IMG/VR virus record: IMGVR_UViG_3300020193_000029
Location: 1-54,549 of that record
Reading direction: 5' to 3' (one strand)
Origin: a virus
Length of the DNA stretch: 54,549 bases
This document shows, piece by piece, positions 45,172 to 52,984 of this stretch (position 1 is the first letter of the stretch; each line of letters starts with the position of its first letter). The translations under genes were made by a program, and so were the position numbers. The notes below the pieces were generated by a model. The model was given only the letters and a program-made list of their open reading frames with translations, did not search any database and was not told the origin of the DNA.

Positions 45172-45567
45172 ATGACAACCATTGCACTAGTGAACCCGCT
45201 GCCTGCAGCGGAAACGGAAAAGGCTGCTAAAAAGCCTTCTCAACTACCTAAGCCAAAGGGGTTCAAGCTCCTTATTGCGCTACCGGAAGTGGATGAGAAG
45301 ACCGAAGGTGGCATTCTTAAAGCCTCTGAAACAATCCGAAACGAATCCGTCGCGACCGTTGTGGGATTTGTCCTCAAACTAGGACCCGATGCCTACAAAG
45401 ACGAAAAGAGATTCCCGAACGGCCCATATTGCCAAGAGGGAGATTGGGTTATCTTTCGGGCATATAGCGGAACTCGAGTGAAAATTTACGAAAAAGAGTT
45501 TCGGCTGATCAATGATGACACCGTAGAAGCGGTAATTGATGATCCAAGAGGCGTTGAACGAGTATGA
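45172..45567 (+). CDS. Co-chaperonin, GroES (Cpn10)-like
   Basis: 131 aa. After a 28-residue Ala/Lys/Pro N terminus, PKGFKLLIALPEVDEKTEGG, then ILKASETIRNESVATVVGFV and DWVIFRAYSGTRVKIYEKEF follow the Cpn10 order (strand, mobile-loop-like EKTEGGI segment, beta barrel, GD-x-V). The EKTEGGILKAS segment corresponds to the mobile loop that contacts GroEL. It probably replaces or supplements host GroES for capsid folding, as T4 gp31 does. It lies between portal and scaffold, fitting a head-assembly role. GAGGTCTAA precedes the ATG. Confidence 0.82.
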   Translation: MTTIALVNPLPAAETEKAAKKPSQLPKPKGFKLLIALPEVDEKTEGGILKASETIRNESVATVVGFVLKLGPDAYKDEKRFPNGPYCQEGDWVIFRAYSGTRVKIYEKEFRLINDDTVEAVIDDPRGVERV

Positions 45568-46664
45568 GCGAACAAGAAAATGAGATTGAGAACTCAGTGG
45601 CAGACTCCGATGCCAGCGAAGCCAGCTTCGGAACCTCTGAAGAAACAAAATTCTTCGGGATTAAAACCCAAATCCTCCCAAAAGCAGGAGAACAATCTGC
45701 AGAAGGTGAGGAATTCAGCATTGAGGTCATTGATCCTCAAAAATCAAAAGACCGTAAACCGAAGAAATCAGAGTCGGTAAACACCAAAGAAGAATCCGAT
45801 GGTGATTCCGAAGTTGAAAACTATAGTGCGCGGGTTAAAAAACGAATTGATAAGTTAAAGTATGAGTTTCATGAGGAACGACGGCATCGAGAAGAAGCGG
45901 CAAAGCTTCGTGATGAGGCAGTCACTTACGCTCAGCGTATTCAGGAAGAAAACAAGCGTCTGACCGGCCTGCTTTCTGAAAACCAAAAACTTATTCAGCA
46001 ACAAGTGACAGAAAGAGCCAAGGCTGTTTCTCAGATTGCCGAGAATGAATTTCGGCGCGCGCATGAATCTGGTGATACCGATGCGATCGTCAAGGCTCAG
46101 CAGAAACTGACCCAAGCGCAACTAGCTGAAGCATCCGCTCCTGCCTACGCCAACCAAATGGCAAGGCAGTTACAGGCGGCTAAAGCGGAAGCGGCTGCTC
46201 AAGTTCCTCAACAGGATTACCTTAAGCAGGCTGCTCAAGTGGCTCCGAAGCCTGATGCAAAGGCAGCTAAATGGCAAGCAGAGAATCCTTGGTTTGGTAA
46301 AGATCCCGAGATGACTAGCCTTGCTTATGGCATTCATCAGCGGTTAATTGGCGAAAAAGGAAATGATTTTGCCTCGTCAGATGAATACTACGAGACAATC
46401 AACAAGCGAATACGTCAGGTATTTCCTGACCGCTTTGCGGAGGATGATGCACTGGATGAAGTGGATACCGAAGAGGTTGAAGCTAAGCCAGTGCGCACTG
46501 CGACTCCGCGAAGAGTACCCGTCGTGGCTCCAGCCAAAAGAATGGCTGGGTCAGCCCCGCGCAAAGTGCAGTTGACGGCCACTCAAGTTGCCCTCGCCAA
46601 GCGACTTGGATTAACTCCCCAACAGTATGCCTCACAATTAATGAAGGAGATGGGCAATGGCTAA
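45564..46664 (+). CDS. Putative scaffolding protein
   Basis: 366 aa, overlapping the co-chaperonin stop by 4 nt. The N-terminal 90 residues are acidic and disordered. A coiled coil follows (RVKKRIDKLKYEFHEERRHR, REEAAKLRDEAVTYAQRIQE), then a conserved KWQAENPWFGKDPEMTSLAY segment and a basic C-terminal helix (ATQVALAKRLGLTPQQYASQ). An acidic helical body with a basic C-terminal hook is the scaffold pattern, and its place is between portal and capsid. Function inferred from composition and order. Confidence 0.75.
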   Translation: MSEQENEIENSVADSDASEASFGTSEETKFFGIKTQILPKAGEQSAEGEEFSIEVIDPQKSKDRKPKKSESVNTKEESDGDSEVENYSARVKKRIDKLKYEFHEERRHREEAAKLRDEAVTYAQRIQEENKRLTGLLSENQKLIQQQVTERAKAVSQIAENEFRRAHESGDTDAIVKAQQKLTQAQLAEASAPAYANQMARQLQAAKAEAAAQVPQQDYLKQAAQVAPKPDAKAAKWQAENPWFGKDPEMTSLAYGIHQRLIGEKGNDFASSDEYYETINKRIRQVFPDRFAEDDALDEVDTEEVEAKPVRTATPRRVPVVAPAKRMAGSAPRKVQLTATQVALAKRLGLTPQQYASQLMKEMGNG

Positions 46665-47115
46665 TGTGCGCAAACCTCGCGAAATAGACACTCGTGTCAA
46701 TGAAACTAGGACTCAAAGTTGGAAACCGCCTTCGGTTCTTCCCGATCCTCTTCCCCAGGATGGCTGGGTCTTTAGATGGATTCGGACTTCCTCACTTGGT
46801 AACGCAGATAACAAGAATGCGTCCATGCGTCTTAGAGAAGGGTGGGAGCCGGTAAGAGCGGAGGATCACCCAGAGTTAATGATTATGTCAGATCATAATT
46901 CTGAGTGGGCCAAGCGTGGTGGTATTGAAGTCGGCGGACTCTTGCTTTGCAAGATGCCGGTAGAAAAGTCCCAAGCTCGCCAAAAGTTTTATGAACAGAA
47001 GGCAGAGCAACAGGTCAACTCTATTGACAACAATTACCTTCGCGAAAGCGATCCACGTATGCCAATGCTGAAGCCAGATCGTAAGACGAGAGTTACGTTT
47101 GGTAGCGGAAGTTAA
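46657..47115 (+). CDS. Hypothetical head-region protein, 152 aa
   Basis: AAGGAGATGGGCA precedes the ATG. RETRTQSWKPPS-like polar N terminus, then LPQDGWVFRWIRTSSLGNAD and MRLREGWEPVRAEDHPELMI lead into a Lys/Glu-rich tail. The segment G.V.RWIR....G..D..N...R.REGWEPV...D.PE is common in small proteins encoded between scaffold and capsid in aquatic phages. It overlaps the scaffold gene by 8 nt. Possible head-assembly factor. Confidence 0.65.
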   Translation: MANVRKPREIDTRVNETRTQSWKPPSVLPDPLPQDGWVFRWIRTSSLGNADNKNASMRLREGWEPVRAEDHPELMIMSDHNSEWAKRGGIEVGGLLLCKMPVEKSQARQKFYEQKAEQQVNSIDNNYLRESDPRMPMLKPDRKTRVTFGSGS

Positions 47116-47160
47116 GGATTTCCCTTGACGACCGCCTTTTAACTTATAGGAGTATCAAGT

Positions 47161-47733
47161 ATGTCAAGCACTGCAACCCCTTATGGGATGCGGCCTGTCG
47201 GCGTTCTTGGTGGTCGTCCAGATAACAACGCTTTCAACAGCTACAAGATTGCTAGCGGCTATGCTTCTAACATCTTCTATGGTGACGTTGTAAAGATTGT
47301 TTCTACCGGTGTAGTGGAAAAAGATACCGGAACGTCCACTTTAACCCCGATTGGTGTTTTTGTGGGTTGCCGTTACACGAACCCGACAACGAAGGAACTC
47401 AATTTTGCTCAATACTGGCCGACCGGTACTGTGGCTTCTGATGCGTTGGCCTACGTTGTTGATGATCCGTGGGCGGTATTTCAAATCCAGTCTGACGAGA
47501 CTCTCGCTCAGACGGCCCTTGGTAACAATGCGGCCATCGTTCAAACGTCTGGCTCTACCGCTATCGGTAACAGCAAGAACGCTTTGGACGGTTCAACCAT
47601 TAACACGACTAGTACGCTTCCATTGCGTATTGTTGCGTTTGTGGATGGTCCCAGCAGCGCGGTTGGCGATGCGTTTACTGATGTAATTGTTAAGTTTAAC
47701 AATCACCAGTTTACCACCGCGACTGGCGTTTAA
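47161..47733 (+). CDS. Putative head decoration protein
   Basis: 190 aa. SSTATPYGMRPVGVLGGRPD opens a beta-rich protein with FNSYKIASGYASNIFYGDVV and AVFQIQSDETLAQTALGNNA. Such PYGMRPV....G..NN... proteins directly precede major capsid genes and are often found in virions. TAGGAGTATCAAGT precedes the ATG. A trimeric or surface decoration role is inferred from order and beta content. Confidence 0.7.
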   Translation: MSSTATPYGMRPVGVLGGRPDNNAFNSYKIASGYASNIFYGDVVKIVSTGVVEKDTGTSTLTPIGVFVGCRYTNPTTKELNFAQYWPTGTVASDALAYVVDDPWAVFQIQSDETLAQTALGNNAAIVQTSGSTAIGNSKNALDGSTINTTSTLPLRIVAFVDGPSSAVGDAFTDVIVKFNNHQFTTATGV

Positions 47734-47748
47734 TAGGAGTAACTAGCA

Positions 47749-48657
47749 ATGGCAATTTCACGCGCACAGTTGCTCAAGGAACTCCTTCCGGGCCTTAATG
47801 CCCTGTTCGGCCTTGAGTACAAGAAGTATGAAGACGAACATGCGGAGATCTACGAGACGGAGAACTCCGAGCGTTCGTTTGAAGAGGAAGTAAAACTTTC
47901 GGGATTCGGCGCTGCGCCGGTCAAGAACGAAGGTTCTGCGATCTCTTACGATAATGCTCAGGAGTCGTTCACGGCTCGTTATAACCACGAAACGATTGGA
48001 ATGGGTTTTGCGATTACGGAAGAAGCCATGGAGGATAATCTCTATGACTCGCTTTCCTCGCGTTACACCAAGGCTCTCGCTCGTGCAATGGCTTACACCA
48101 AACAAGTTAAGGCTGCAAATCCGCTTAATTCGGGTTTCAGTACTTATGAGTCTGGTGACGGCGTTTCACTGTTCAACACCTCACATCCTCTGGTGTCGGG
48201 TGGAGTCAACTCTAACCGTCCGACGGTTGGTGTTGATCTGAACGAAACTTCGCTTGAAGCGGCGGTTATTCAGATTGCGGATTGGACTGACGAGCGTGGG
48301 CTGCTAATCGCTGCCCGTCCTCGTAAGCTTATTGTTCCGCCTGATCTGATGTTTGTGGCTCAGCGCATCCTTGCGACGGAACTCCGTCCGGCGACCGCTG
48401 ACAACGACATCAACGCCGTGAAGTCGATGGGTGTCATTCCTGAAGGGTTCTCTGTGAACCACTACTTGACTGACACGAATGCTTGGTTCTTGATGACTGA
48501 CATTCCAAATGGTATGAAACACTTTGTTCGCGCACCTCTTGAGACGAGCATGGACGGAGATTTCGATACCGGGAATGTGCGGTATAAGGCTCGTGAGCGT
48601 TATTCGTTCGGCGTGTCTGATCCGCTTGGCATCTTTGGATCGCCCGGCGCTTCGTAA
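47749..48657 (+). CDS. Major capsid protein, Mu gpT-like (HK97 fold)
   Basis: 302 aa. The sequence ETENSERSFEEEVKLSGFGA, ESFTARYNHETIGMGFAITE and PRKLIVPPDLMFVAQRILAT, then MKHFVRAPLETSMDGDFDTG, follow the order of Mu gpT-type major head proteins. It is the last gene before a strong rightward terminator. TAGGAGTAACTAGCA precedes the ATG. No separate protease gene was recognised; maturation, if any, may use a host or an unrecognised protease. Confidence 0.88.
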   Translation: MAISRAQLLKELLPGLNALFGLEYKKYEDEHAEIYETENSERSFEEEVKLSGFGAAPVKNEGSAISYDNAQESFTARYNHETIGMGFAITEEAMEDNLYDSLSSRYTKALARAMAYTKQVKAANPLNSGFSTYESGDGVSLFNTSHPLVSGGVNSNRPTVGVDLNETSLEAAVIQIADWTDERGLLIAARPRKLIVPPDLMFVAQRILATELRPATADNDINAVKSMGVIPEGFSVNHYLTDTNAWFLMTDIPNGMKHFVRAPLETSMDGDFDTGNVRYKARERYSFGVSDPLGIFGSPGAS

Positions 48658-48668
48658 GAAGCAAACAG

Positions 48669-48698
48669 GAGGGGGTCAAAAGACCCCCTCTTCTTTTT
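48669..48698 (+). terminator. Rho-independent terminator after the major capsid gene
   Basis: GAGGGGGTC-AAAA-GACCCCCTC is followed by TTCTTTTT. A GC-rich perfect 9-bp stem 11 nt after the capsid stop, well placed to set high capsid expression apart from downstream tail genes. Confidence 0.92.
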
Positions 48699-48787
48699 AT
48701 TTATCCTAGGTTTATTTCCCATATCAGACAGACTAGGCTGACGACATGCAGACGGGTATGGGTATCTCGCATGTGAGGTAATTTAAA

Positions 48788-48979
48788 ATGGCTCAGACTA
48801 CATTCACTGGCCCAGTTAATCTGGGTGTTTTCACGGTTGCTACGGCCCCTACAAGTAATGTCTCTACAGGTTCCGTTGCCTATTTCTCAAATGGTGCTGC
48901 AGGTAGCCCAGTTCTTGCGTTTTACAACGGAACCAACTGGTTGCGAGTAGACACTTTGGCTGCTATTTCTGCTAGCTAA
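48788..48979 (+). CDS. Small fibre-like virion protein, 63 aa
   Basis: MAQTTFTGPVNLGVFTVATA, then AYFSNGAAGSPVLAFYNGTN and WLRVDTLAAISAS. The N-terminal F.GPV...GV.TV and the closing FYNGTNWLRVDT are phrases found in fibre/decoration-type proteins. GAGG lies well upstream, so initiation is weakly supported. It is the only gene between the capsid terminator and the AT-rich palindrome. A virion surface role is inferred. Confidence 0.6.
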   Translation: MAQTTFTGPVNLGVFTVATAPTSNVSTGSVAYFSNGAAGSPVLAFYNGTNWLRVDTLAAISAS

Positions 48980-49035
48980 TATATTATAAATCTATGTAAT
49001 GAAGTATTTAATGCATAAATTGAATATACCAGTTT

Positions 49036-49063
49036 CCGAGGATTTAAAATTTTAAATCCTCGG
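49036..49063. repeat. 28-bp perfect palindrome in AT-rich gap
   Basis: Arms CCGAGGATTTAAAA and TTTTAAATCCTCGG meet without a loop. The transcript would form a long hairpin, but no T-run follows directly. It lies in a 139-bp AT-rich gap and may terminate by itself, protect mRNA ends or bind protein. Confidence 0.85.
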
Positions 49064-49118
49064 ATTTCTGAATAAAATTTTATTTAATGCGTTGAACAAA
49101 GATTAACTGGAGATAAAC

Positions 49119-49520
49119 ATGGCAGATGCAGTTACAAGCCAAACTCTGATCGATAGTGATCGCGTTGCTATCATGAAATTTACAAACATCAGTGACAGCA
49201 CTGGTGAAACTGGCGTGGTTAAAGTTGATGTGTCTGCCCTGTCTGCTCCTGCAGGCAAAGTATGCAGCACAGTATCTATTGACCGCATTTATGCTTCGAC
49301 GGTAGGCATGGGTGTTGACATCCTATGGGATGCCACGGCAGATGTGGTAACAATGACGTTAGGCCCAGATCAGTTTTATGAATATAAGTTTAATGACATC
49401 GGTGGACTGTGGAATAACGCGGGAGCAGGCAAAACTGGAGATGTGTTATTCACTACCGTTGGTGCATCCGCAGGCGATCGTTATACGATCATTCTTTACC
49501 TGAGCAAGAAGTACACCTAA
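49119..49520 (+). CDS. Putative virion structural protein, 133 aa
   Basis: GGAGATAAAC precedes the ATG. MADAVTSQTLIDSDRVAIMK, then FTNISDSTGETGVVKVDVSA and ILWDATADVVTMTLGPDQFY, and GDVLFTTVGASAGDRYTIIL, is all-beta. The order (D..K..V.FTN.SD.TGE..V.K.D.S.L...., VR.L.WDAT, FT......DSYTI.L.) is typical of small virion proteins of aquatic phages. The TAATG overlap couples it to the next gene. Confidence 0.65.
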   Translation: MADAVTSQTLIDSDRVAIMKFTNISDSTGETGVVKVDVSALSAPAGKVCSTVSIDRIYASTVGMGVDILWDATADVVTMTLGPDQFYEYKFNDIGGLWNNAGAGKTGDVLFTTVGASAGDRYTIILYLSKKYT

Positions 49521-49879
49521 TGGTCAAAGGCGTTAAGAGACTTCCTTCTGGCGGTATTGAGTATCGCGGTGAGAAGTTTTCAGGATTTAATAAACCTAAA
49601 GATGCGCCTTCTGGTGACACCCATAAAAAGGTTGTACTGGCTAAAAAGGGCGATAAAGTAAAACTTGTTCGGTTTGGGAGGAGAGGATATGGCCATAACT
49701 ACTCGCCGGAAGCGCGAAAAAACTACCTTGCGCGTAGCGCGGGAATCAAAGGCAAGGGTGGGCGCAGCACCGCCAGTGACCCTTTCTCCCCAAATTATTG
49801 GGCAAGGAAAGTTCTTTGGGCGGGTCCTGGCGGCAGCAAAGCAGCGCCTCCAGGTGGCTCTAGATTCCGTAAAAAGTAA
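49520..49879 (+). CDS. Basic protein with RGYGHNYSPEARKNYLARSAG motif
   Basis: 119 aa; its ATG overlaps the upstream stop (TAATG). The N-terminal half is VKGVKRLPSGGIEYRGEKFS and GDKVKLVRFGRRGYGHNYSP. EARKNYLARSAGIKGKGGRS, SPNYWARKVLW and a Gly/Lys-rich tail follow. The motif FG.RGYGHNYS..AR..YLARS.GI..S...S.NYWARKVLW is characteristic of a small basic phage protein family of unknown role. High positive charge suggests DNA contact. Confidence 0.7.
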   Translation: MVKGVKRLPSGGIEYRGEKFSGFNKPKDAPSGDTHKKVVLAKKGDKVKLVRFGRRGYGHNYSPEARKNYLARSAGIKGKGGRSTASDPFSPNYWARKVLWAGPGGSKAAPPGGSRFRKK

Positions 49880-49885
49880 GTTCTC

Positions 49886-50305
49886 ATGAACAGAGCTAAT
49901 ATGAAACAAGAAGTCATGAAAGCCCCCGCTTCGCCCAAAGCGAAGAGCAAGGTTAAAAAGGTTATGGGTGAGTTCAAACGTGGCAAGCTCAAGTCTGGTT
50001 CTGGCCAAAAGGTCAAGAGCCGTGATCAAGCCATTGCCATTGCCCTATCAGAAGCCCGTGGTGCCATGCAGAGAAAGTATGGCGGCAAGGGAGTTACGAT
50101 GTACGACGATTCGGTAGAGCGTCGTTTTGGTAGTGGAATGGAAGATCCGCGCAAGACGGGAGCCTTTATGCGTAATGCGCGCCGAGATATTGAAAGCGCG
50201 CCAAAGTACACCGAGAAAGAGCGGCAAGCGATGCTTGAAGTAGAGCAAGCCGAGATGGATCGAAAAATGCGAGAAGCCCGTAGAAAGTTCTACGGTCGCC
50301 CTTAA
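49886..50305 (+). CDS. DUF6496-like small basic protein
   Basis: 139 aa. The conserved core KVKKVMGEFKRGKLKSGSGQ followed by KVKSRDQAIAIALSEARGAM (about residues 22-60) is the DUF6496 signature. The rest is a charged helix (KYTEKERQAMLEVEQAEMDR). It lies among small basic proteins in the head-tail region. Probably nucleic-acid-associated; function unknown. Confidence 0.72.
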   Translation: MNRANMKQEVMKAPASPKAKSKVKKVMGEFKRGKLKSGSGQKVKSRDQAIAIALSEARGAMQRKYGGKGVTMYDDSVERRFGSGMEDPRKTGAFMRNARRDIESAPKYTEKERQAMLEVEQAEMDRKMREARRKFYGRP

Positions 50306-50319
50306 TAGGAGATAACTAA

Positions 50320-50469
50320 ATGCTTGACTGTCGTGGTATGGGAGCGGTAACCAAGAAAGGCCGCAAGGGACCTGTGGAAGTTGTCAATCGTAAGATGGGC
50401 GGCAAGATGGTTACCGGGTATAAGTACGGAAAGTCCGTTAAGCGCAAGATGAAAGGTAAGAGTTGCTAA
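50320..50469 (+). CDS. 49-aa basic protein ending in Cys
   Basis: TAGGAGATAACTAA precedes the ATG. MLDCRGMGAVTKKGRKGPVE is followed by VVNRKMGGKMVTGYKYGKSV and KRKMKGKSC. Very basic, Gly-rich and too small for routine ORF cut-offs. It ends 3 nt before the next gene. It resembles the Lys/Gly-rich tails of the proteins encoded near 41 kb, suggesting a common DNA-binding or packaging-related theme. Confidence 0.7.
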   Translation: MLDCRGMGAVTKKGRKGPVEVVNRKMGGKMVTGYKYGKSVKRKMKGKSC

Positions 50470-50472
50470 AAC

Positions 50473-51189
50473 GTGGCTACTACCGCAACGGCAACATTTA
50501 ACCTAGACCTTAACGCTATTGTCGAAGAAGCCTTCGAGCGTTGTGGGGCGGAACTTAGATCAGGCTACGACCTTCGCACGGCGCGACGTAGCTTGAATCT
50601 TTTGTTTGCTGAATGGGCAAATCGCGGTATCAACCTTTGGACCGTAGAGCAGGGAACTCAAGTTCTTACTCCAGGTACGGCGACTTACAATATTCCAGTA
50701 GATACTGTTGATTTGATTGAGCATGTAATCCGTACTGGAACGGGCAGTAATCAAACTGATATTGATATTAGTCGCATCTCGGTCAGCACTTACGCCTCTA
50801 TTCCAAACAAGACGGCGCAGGGAAGACCTATCCAGGTTTACATTGATCGTAAGTCTGGCGCAACGAGTGCAGCCAGCGTGGTTCAATACCCAACCTTTAC
50901 AGTGTGGCCTGTTCCAGATAGCAGCCAAACGTATACTTTGGTGTATTGGCGTTTACGCCGTATGTTAGATGCAGGCAATGGTGTTAATACGCAAGACATT
51001 CCATTTAGGTTCCTGCCTTGCTTAGTTGCAGGGCTAGCCTACTATATGTCATTAAAGCTGCCCGGGGCTGAGACGCGTATCCCGATGCTCAAGGCAATGT
51101 ATGACGAGGCATGGGGATTGGCTTCGGAAGAAGATCGAGATCGATCTGCAGTTAGGTTTGTCCCCAGACAATCATTCCTGACGAGTTAA
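50473..51189 (+). CDS. Head-tail adaptor, P22 gp4-like
   Basis: 238 aa from a GTG (50473). LDLNAIVEEAFERCGAELRS, then GYDLRTARRSLNLLFAEWAN and RGINLWTVEQGTQVLTPGTA are the hallmark N-terminal helices of gp4-type adaptor/tail-accessory proteins, followed by TYNIPVDTVDLIEHVIRTGT and a beta region. In P22, gp4 rings attach under the portal before gp10. The gp10-like protein is present at 3368-5197, supporting a P22-style neck. Family recognised by eye; no structure comparison run. Confidence 0.78.
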   Translation: MATTATATFNLDLNAIVEEAFERCGAELRSGYDLRTARRSLNLLFAEWANRGINLWTVEQGTQVLTPGTATYNIPVDTVDLIEHVIRTGTGSNQTDIDISRISVSTYASIPNKTAQGRPIQVYIDRKSGATSAASVVQYPTFTVWPVPDSSQTYTLVYWRLRRMLDAGNGVNTQDIPFRFLPCLVAGLAYYMSLKLPGAETRIPMLKAMYDEAWGLASEEDRDRSAVRFVPRQSFLTS

Positions 51190-51193
51190 CCTT

Positions 51194-51571
51194 ATGCCGG
51201 TACCTTTCGCTTCCGGTAGACATGCAATTGCGATGTGTGATCGCTGCGGGTTTGAATACAAACTCAGCGAACTTAAAGAAGAAGTCATCAAGACCAAGAA
51301 TGTCAATTTATTGGTTTGCGAGGAATGTTGGGACCCAGACCAGCCTCAATTGCAACTCGGGATGTACCCGGTAGAAGATCCTCAGGCTATTCGCAACCCT
51401 CGCCCAGATAACACCTACTACTTTGTAGGAGCCAATGGGGCAGGCGGTAGTCGCGACATCCAGTGGGGATGGAATCCGGTAGGGGGAGCCAGAGCTTGGG
51501 ATAATGGACTAACGCCTAATGATTTGCTGGCGACTGGCTACGTAGGCTCTGTGACAGTTTCTACAACTTGA
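51194..51571 (+). CDS. Small zinc-binding-type virion-region protein
   Basis: 125 aa. FASGRHAIAMCDRCGFEYKL, then NLLVCEECWDPDQPQLQLGM gives C-x2-C ... C-x2-C, a zinc ribbon like those of small neck or head-closure proteins in podoviruses. The second half (DNTYYFVGANGAGGSRDIQW) is polar and beta-rich. It lies between two adaptor genes. Probably structural; function unproven. Confidence 0.7.
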   Translation: MPVPFASGRHAIAMCDRCGFEYKLSELKEEVIKTKNVNLLVCEECWDPDQPQLQLGMYPVEDPQAIRNPRPDNTYYFVGANGAGGSRDIQWGWNPVGGARAWDNGLTPNDLLATGYVGSVTVSTT

Positions 51572-51578
51572 GAATGAA

Positions 51579-52235
51579 ATGAACTATTCCCAGTTAAGTC
51601 TAGCCATACAGGAATACTGCCAATCGACGGAAACGTCGTTTGTTGCCAATATTCCTACGTTCATTAAGCAGGCTGAGCAACGGATCTATAATATGATCCA
51701 GTTCCCATCACTGCGTAAGAATGTCACTGGCACGACCACCTCTGGAAATAAGTACCTGGCTTGTCCAGATGACTTCCTTTCGGTGTATTCGCTAGCCCTT
51801 ATCAAGGGTGATGGCAGCTATGAATACCTTCTAAACAAGGATGTCAATTTTATTCGAGAGTCCTATCCGTCGCCTACTGACACGGGGCTTCCCGCCTACT
51901 ATGCATTGTTTGGCCCAAGATCAGATCAGGCGACGGAACTTACTTTTATCCTAGGTCCAACCCCTAATTCGAATTACTCGGTAGAGTTGCATTACTTCTT
52001 CTACCCTGCTTCGATTGTTGATAATGGAACGAGTTGGCTTGGGGATAACTTCGATAGCGTTCTTTTGTACGGCTCACTGGTTGAAGCCTATACCTATCTT
52101 AAGGGTGATCCAGATCTGATGACCCAATATGAGAACAAGTACAAAGAAGCCATCTTGCTTGCCAAGAGACTGGGCGATGGCCTTGAGCGTCAAGATGCTT
52201 ATCGTAGTGGTCAAGTAAGGATACCTGTCGGATGA
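51579..52235 (+). CDS. Head-tail adaptor-like protein (SU10-adaptor type)
   Basis: 218 aa. MNYSQLSLAIQEYCQSTETS, then FVANIPTFIKQAEQRIYNMI and QFPSLRKNVTGTTTSGNKYL form the conserved N-terminal helices and first strands of phage adaptor proteins. LPAYYALFGPRSDQATELTF and SVELHYFFYPASIVDNGTSW follow, with helices at the end (LVEAYTYLKGDPDLMTQYEN). Its place beside the gp4-like gene supports a neck or tail role. Confidence 0.72.
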   Translation: MNYSQLSLAIQEYCQSTETSFVANIPTFIKQAEQRIYNMIQFPSLRKNVTGTTTSGNKYLACPDDFLSVYSLALIKGDGSYEYLLNKDVNFIRESYPSPTDTGLPAYYALFGPRSDQATELTFILGPTPNSNYSVELHYFFYPASIVDNGTSWLGDNFDSVLLYGSLVEAYTYLKGDPDLMTQYENKYKEAILLAKRLGDGLERQDAYRSGQVRIPVG

Positions 52236-52522
52236 GTGGATTTAGTGGCGGTATAAGTATTGGTCCAGTAAATGTATTCACGACCCAGAACCGAGGCTTT
52301 ACTCCAGAAGAGATTGCTGAGAGAGCCTTGAATAAGATTATTTCTGTTGGAGAGGAAAGCCATCCTGACATTATCAAGCAGGCAAAAGTCTACAAAGACA
52401 ATATCAGGATGGTCTTGATTAAGTACTTGCGTGAGGCCCAAAGATCCGAGCGAACCACGATCTGTGCAAAGCTCACCATGCAAGGGCATAGTGATTTAGC
52501 AAAGATCATAGGAGAACTTTAA
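52232..52522 (+). CDS. Conserved small helical structural protein
   Basis: 96 aa, overlapping the adaptor stop by 4 nt. Its core is NRGFTPEEIAERALNKIISV, then YKDNIRMVLIKYLREAQRSE and RTTICAKLTMQGHSDLAKII. The order GFTPE..AERA..KIISV......I..QA....D....VL..Y...A..S.RTT....L...GH.DLA marks a small phage family present in neck regions. Function unknown, probably virion-associated. Confidence 0.7.
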   Translation: MSGFSGGISIGPVNVFTTQNRGFTPEEIAERALNKIISVGEESHPDIIKQAKVYKDNIRMVLIKYLREAQRSERTTICAKLTMQGHSDLAKIIGEL

Positions 52523-52971
52523 TGGCAATTTCTCAAGCAATGGCGACCAGTTTTAAGGTCGAGATTCTCAACGGCATTCATGCATTCGGAACTTCGGTTA
52601 CCCGAGGTTCAACAACTGCTGACACATTCAAGATTGCACTGTATACCTCATCCGCATCTCTAGGTGCATCAACGACGGCGTACTCTTCAACGAATGAAGT
52701 TTCTGGGACGGGATATTCTGCAGGCGGTAATACGCTGAGTGTATCTCAGGTTCCAACTTCTACTGGCACTACGGCATTTCTAGACTTTGCCGATACGACC
52801 TGGAGTACTGCCACGATTACTGCCAATGGCGCGTTAATCTATAACAGTACTCAAAGCAATAAGGCGGTGGCGGTGTTGGCGTTTGGAGGAGATAAGACTT
52901 CTACCGCTGGAGACTTCACAATTCAGTTCCCGGCTGCGACGTCTTCCGACGCGATTATTCGAATCGCTTAA
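52522..52971 (+). CDS. Putative virion/tail protein, beta-rich, 149 aa
   Basis: AMATSFKVEILNGIHAFGTS, then TFKIALYTSSASLGASTTAY and VSGTGYSAGGNTLSVSQVPT, with ALIYNSTQSNKAVAVLAFGG. The pattern FK.ALYTS.A.L...TT.Y....EVSGTGY.AGG is typical of small beta-sandwich tail or decoration proteins common in phages. Its ATG overlaps the upstream stop (TAATG). Structural role inferred. Confidence 0.72.
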   Translation: MAISQAMATSFKVEILNGIHAFGTSVTRGSTTADTFKIALYTSSASLGASTTAYSSTNEVSGTGYSAGGNTLSVSQVPTSTGTTAFLDFADTTWSTATITANGALIYNSTQSNKAVAVLAFGGDKTSTAGDFTIQFPAATSSDAIIRIA

Positions 52972-52984
52972 TTGAGTAGCGTCC

